A stretch of DNA of 47,648 nt from Rhodospirillaceae bacterium (GTDB lineage Bacteria; Pseudomonadota; Alphaproteobacteria; Rhodospirillales; Rhodospirillaceae), in assembly GCA_018666155.1 (NCBI GenBank), contig JABJAH010000048.1, positions 1-47,648 on the forward strand, given 5' to 3'. Below the pieces are notes generated by a model. The model was not told the DNA's origin. It saw nothing but the letters and a program-made list of their open reading frames with translations, and did no database searches. Each line of letters begins with the position of its first letter. Position 1 is the first letter of the stretch. The translations under genes were made by a program, and so were the position numbers. Shown one piece after another: positions 44,641 to 47,648 of the stretch.

Positions 44641-45891
44641 CTAACCCAGCTGCGTAAGCAATTCCGCAATAGACTTTGGTGCCGGCATGTCTTTCGACGA
44701 ATTCCGGCCTTCCAATGCGATGACAAGGCACTGCGTTGCGGCTTTGGTGTCGCCGCTTTCGCCAATTTCCACCTGTGCCATGAGCGCGGCCGCCTTGGAT
44801 CGGTTTGCTGTGGCGGTGCCTTTGTCGAGCAACGGCTCCAAGCGGCTGCGCGCCTGCCCCCACAGTTCGGCGTTAAGTGCACTTTCGGCTTGTGCCAACC
44901 GGCTTTCGGGGTGATCCGAATTGCCGGCCACCAGCCTTTCCAATCGTCCAGCTCTAGCCAACGCGGCTTCGCCCGGCGCGAGTTGCAAGTAGGCGGATAG
45001 CAAACTGGGGTGCGGATTAGTAGTCCATGCTTTCTCTAACTCTTGAGCCGCTTTTTTCGCTTTCCCATCGGCGGCAAAGCCGCGGGCCAGAATCGCCGAA
45101 GCGTCAGCCCGCAAAGGTTCTGCTGTCAGAGCTTTACGCGCCCATTTTACGGCTGCTGCTGGATCATGGTCGGCGAGACACTTCGCAGCAGTGCGGACAC
45201 AAGCCTCGGCCTTAAGTCGCGGTTGATCTGAAACACCAATCACGCTCGGTGTATCTTTGCGCTCGAGCGTTACAACGAGAGCCTCCCATTTGCCGAGGGC
45301 CGTTTGTAGATCAAGAACGCTAGAGAGGGCCCATCGCGGGGCGGCTTTACGATCAAGAGCGCGCATCGCGTGGCCCAACGCTCCTTCAAAGTCGCCAGCT
45401 GCCTTGGCCGTTTCTGTGAGGTCGCGTAGTGCAGCCAGTTCAGTCATCGGGTCAGACAAAAGCTCGCGTGCACTGGCGGCGGCACTTTTCATGTCGCCTA
45501 ACACACGAGCTGTTTGTTGCTCGAGAAGGTGTGTAACCGCGTGGTCGGGGAACGTCGTCGTTGCTTCACGTGATCCTTTTTGGGCGGCGGGTACATCGCC
45601 GCCATGGACGGCTGCAAAACCGGCGGCCAAGCTTTTCAGTCCCCGATCAGTGCGTTTGTCTTTGCGGGCATCCCGGTAAGCCCGGCCGGCACCGACCAGT
45701 GTACCCCAAACCCGAACCAAAAATGTTCCAACCACTAACAAAGTGGCCATCATAACGAATAGCATCGCGACCGAGGTCTCAATGCGGTAACCCAACCACT
45801 CGAGTGTCACGCGCCCAGGCTCATCCGCAAACCAGACCGATATCGTGACTAAGGCGGCGAGGCTGACCACATACAATATGATTTTCAGCAT
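44641..45891 (-). CDS. HemY-like membrane protein with TPR region
   Basis: The product has 416 residues. Two N-terminal membrane helices ('IILYVVSLAALVTISVWFA' and 'AMLFVMMATLLVVGTFLV') flank the periplasmic 'GRVTLEWLGYRIETS', the HemY_N pattern. The rest is helical repeats of TPR type ('SLAAGFAAVHGGDVPAAQKG', 'ARVLGDMKSAAASARELLSD', 'GRLERLVAGNSDHPESRLAQ'). The name comes from gene order near haem genes; it is not the protoporphyrinogen oxidase also called HemY, and its function is unknown. It starts three bases after the mitofilin-like gene ends, and the two are a usual pair downstream of hemC-hemD. Confidence 0.85.
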   Translation of the reverse strand: MLKIILYVVSLAALVTISVWFADEPGRVTLEWLGYRIETSVAMLFVMMATLLVVGTFLVRVWGTLVGAGRAYRDARKDKRTDRGLKSLAAGFAAVHGGDVPAAQKGSREATTTFPDHAVTHLLEQQTARVLGDMKSAAASARELLSDPMTELAALRDLTETAKAAGDFEGALGHAMRALDRKAAPRWALSSVLDLQTALGKWEALVVTLERKDTPSVIGVSDQPRLKAEACVRTAAKCLADHDPAAAVKWARKALTAEPLRADASAILARGFAADGKAKKAAQELEKAWTTNPHPSLLSAYLQLAPGEAALARAGRLERLVAGNSDHPESRLAQAESALNAELWGQARSRLEPLLDKGTATANRSKAAALMAQVEIGESGDTKAATQCLVIALEGRNSSKDMPAPKSIAELLTQLG

Positions 45892-45894
45892 GGC

Positions 45895-47648
45895 TTAGTC
45901 GTCCGTCTCTGACGATGCAGAGCCGAAATCTCGACCTGCATTGATCTGGGCTATGGCTTGAGTCGACAATGTCGTCACGGCACGCTCAACAGAGGCAGTG
46001 GCGCGGGCCTTGGTGAGCCACGGCGAAATTGTCTCGGCGGCGAGCCCGCTCAAATCGTTAGAGGCGGTAATAGCGGCTTCTAAATTTCCGACATCCAAAG
46101 CGCGTTCCATGCGGGTGACGATTGCGCCAACGGCCGCGCTGCCATCATCATCAAGACGCCGGACATTTATGACTGAAAAAATACTGTCGAGCGTGCGTTG
46201 CAGCCATGAGGCCGTGTCCGTTGGTAGGAGTCCGGCCCGCACCACCACCGGCGCGAGACGATCAAACTCTTGTCGCAAAACAGCCCTCGTCGAAACGCCC
46301 GCGCTGCGATGATGCGTGAGGTCAGTTGTGTCGATCGAAAGCCGGTCCTGTTTCGCGGCAAAGGCTTGAACGGTTTCCAGTTCAAGAGCAAATGGCCGTC
46401 CGTTGGATGTGGCGTCTTGCAGTTGTGAAACGGCGAGTAGCAGGCCAACGGCCCCGGTTTGTTCCTTCACTAAGGAATCAGCCGCCGCTTCCACTTGGGT
46501 GATCCGTGCGGCGAGGGCGAGCACGGTTGCTGCATCTGCGCTTCGGTCTTCAAGTGCGTCTACACGGTCGGCGACAGCATCCAGCTGAGCGGCATTGCCC
46601 AGCGCTGCTTCAACGGTTGCGATTCTTGCTGTCACAGATGCTAATTGTTGAGCTTGGTTAGCCGCTGCATTGCCAAGAGCGGTTACCGCGTCGCCATTGA
46701 TGCCGGTCGCACTGCTTCCACTAGAGATTTGTGCAGGCCTTGATTCAAGTGCGGCCAATCGTTGCTGTAACGCTGCCACCGCTGAGTCGACGGCTTGCGT
46801 GTTTGGTGCTGCCGATTGTGGTGTGGATTGTATTGCTAGTCTTAGCGATGCGACCTCCGCGTCCGTTGCGGCCAATCGTTGTTGCAGCGACGTGATATCG
46901 GCAACCACTGTGCCGGGCACTTGAGCAGTCGGCGGCCTCAAGGTTTCTGGCACCCAATTCTGAACCATCGTCGGCATGCGGCCGTACCACCACGGCATGG
47001 TGCCAAAGGCCGCGGCAACGATAACGATGAGCAGGACCATGTAGGTGACAAAGCGCCCAAAGCCGCCTGATTTTTTTACCCGCTGGGCCGCTGGTTTTTG
47101 TTGCGATCCAGCAGCCGCCTGACTGCCGGGCATTGGCGCATCAGGAATCGGATCCGGCTCAAGTGTGTTGGGGTCTCTCTCTTTCTTTTTACTTTGGCCG
47201 CGTTGTGTTTGAGAGCGCTGGTCGGCCGCATCTTCGGCCATAAGCCGGGCCGTGCGCCCAGTCGTGAGCGGCTCTAACTTGGATCGATCAGGTTGGTTCG
47301 TCTCGATCGGATCAGGTTCAGGTTTATCGGACACATCGGGCTCCGGTTGGATCTGCGGCCGCTCCGGCTCATCACTGGCGTCAGCCATGATAGCGGAGGG
47401 CTCGTCTTGCTGCAGCGGCTCAGCTGCGGATTTAAAGACACTCTCTTCTAATACTGGTTCCGGCTCTAGCTCTAGCTGGGGCTCCGGTTCGAGTTCTGGC
47501 TCAGGCTCAGGCTCCGGCTCAGGCTCAAGCTCAGGCTCCGGCTCAGGCTCAGGTTCGGGCTCAGGTTCGGGCTCCGGCTCAGGCTCAGGTTCGGGCTCAG
47601 GTTCGGGCTCCGACTCTGGCTCAGGCTCAGGTTCGGGCTCGGGCTCAG
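45895..47648 (-). CDS. mitofilin/Mic60-like membrane protein with long Glu-Pro tract (5' end beyond window)
   Basis: The frame is open from the stop at 45895 to the right edge, so at least 584 residues are present and the N-terminus is missing. An ATG at 47388 could start a 497-residue form, but it has no clear ribosome-binding site and the frame continues above it. The visible order is: an (EP)n tract, an acidic/Lys-rich region with '[14 protein letters not shown]', one membrane helix ('[20 protein letters not shown]'), a coiled coil of ~200 residues ('[20 protein letters not shown]') and a C-terminal mitofilin-like domain ('[15 protein letters not shown]', '[18 protein letters not shown]'). 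Alphaproteobacterial homologues are thought to shape the inner membrane, by analogy with mitochondrial Mic60. It pairs with the HemY-like gene. Confidence 0.82.
   Translation of the reverse strand, partial: EPEPEPEPEPESEPEPEPEPEPEPEPEPEPEPEPEPEPELEPEPEPEPEPELEPEPQLELEPEPVLEESVFKSAAEPLQQDEPSAIMADASDEPERPQIQPEPDVSDKPEPDPIETNQPDRSKLEPLTTGRTARLMAEDAADQRSQTQRGQSKKKERDPNTLEPDPIPDAPMPGSQAAAGSQQKPAAQRVKKSGGFGRFVTYMVLLIVIVAAAFGTMPWWYGRMPTMVQNWVPETLRPPTAQVPGTVVADITSLQQRLAATDAEVASLRLAIQSTPQSAAPNTQAVDSAVAALQQRLAALESRPAQISSGSSATGINGDAVTALGNAAANQAQQLASVTARIATVEAALGNAAQLDAVADRVDALEDRSADAATVLALAARITQVEAAADSLVKEQTGAVGLLLAVSQLQDATSNGRPFALELETVQAFAAKQDRLSIDTTDLTHHRSAGVSTRAVLRQEFDRLAPVVVRAGLLPTDTASWLQRTLDSIFSVINVRRLDDDGSAAVGAIVTRMERALDVGNLEAAITASNDLSGLAAETISPWLTKARATASVERAVTTLSTQAIAQINAGRDFGSASSETDD
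47534..47648. repeat. 36-bp tandem repeat encoding the Glu-Pro tract
   Basis: Two identical 36-base units (47534-47569 and 47570-47605) are followed by an imperfect third that reaches the right edge. They are built from six-base GGCTCA/GGCTCC/GGTTCG modules, each coding Glu-Pro on the minus strand. Such an array can vary in length by slippage without shifting the frame, because 36 is a multiple of three. Confidence 0.85.

Noticed and set aside
44641..45891. Protoporphyrinogen oxidase (the other protein called HemY)
   Set aside because: No FAD-binding motif is present; the protein has two membrane helices and TPR repeats.

Overview
The window is a dense chromosomal segment of an alphaproteobacterium. 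No rRNA, tRNA, CRISPR array or insertion sequence was seen. The assignment rests on gene order: tsaB-rimI-fur-plsC-miaB-phoH-ybeY-corC-lnt-xre-metK-trmB-rimP-nusA-ylxR-infB-rbfA-truB-rpsO-pnp runs almost without interruption on the minus strand. MmcB, a PraR-type regulator and a mitofilin/HemY pair support it. A Rhodospirillales-like lineage is plausible, but the genus cannot be read from the sequence.

Region 1 (1-6755) is accessory. A Tat-exported DUF1838 protein (cut by the left edge) diverges from a secreted cupin. Beside them, on the minus strand, lie a cytoplasmic FAD oxidoreductase, a TonB-dependent receptor, a Tat-exported paralogue of the same oxidoreductase, and a 56-residue zinc-ribbon protein. 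This looks like an outer-membrane uptake plus redox-processing locus for an unknown substrate, and it is the best candidate here for an undescribed system.

Region 2 (6797-13508) holds housekeeping and envelope genes: an MscS channel, gshB, a SirB1-like protein, yraN, rsmI, a divergent LpoA/LppC-like lipoprotein, a small membrane protein and a SYLF lipid-binding protein. Region 3 (13735-23602) holds two tandem degenerate EAL-like proteins, then a plus-strand envelope-sugar cluster (UDP-glucuronate decarboxylase, HldE, an I78-type lipoprotein). mmcB, a long-form panD preceded by four phased repeats, a GNAT acetyltransferase, a flavin monooxygenase-like protein with an appended four-cysteine motif, and a glycerophosphodiester phosphodiesterase follow.

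Region 4 (23640-43987) is the conserved minus-strand supercluster for translation, transcription elongation, RNA decay, tRNA modification, rRNA maturation and lipoprotein acylation. Many genes overlap by 4 bases, which suggests coupled translation. Two clear intrinsic terminators divide it, one after the XRE regulator gene and one between trmB and rimP. The second lies downstream of a possible promoter and could act as an attenuator for the rimP-nusA-infB operon.

Region 5 (44067-47648) holds a D-Ala-D-Ala dipeptidase gene converging on a HemY-like/mitofilin-like gene pair. The mitofilin-like gene runs off the right edge through a long Glu-Pro repeat. Start codons were chosen from ribosome-binding sites and family N-termini, so several differ from the longest open frame.
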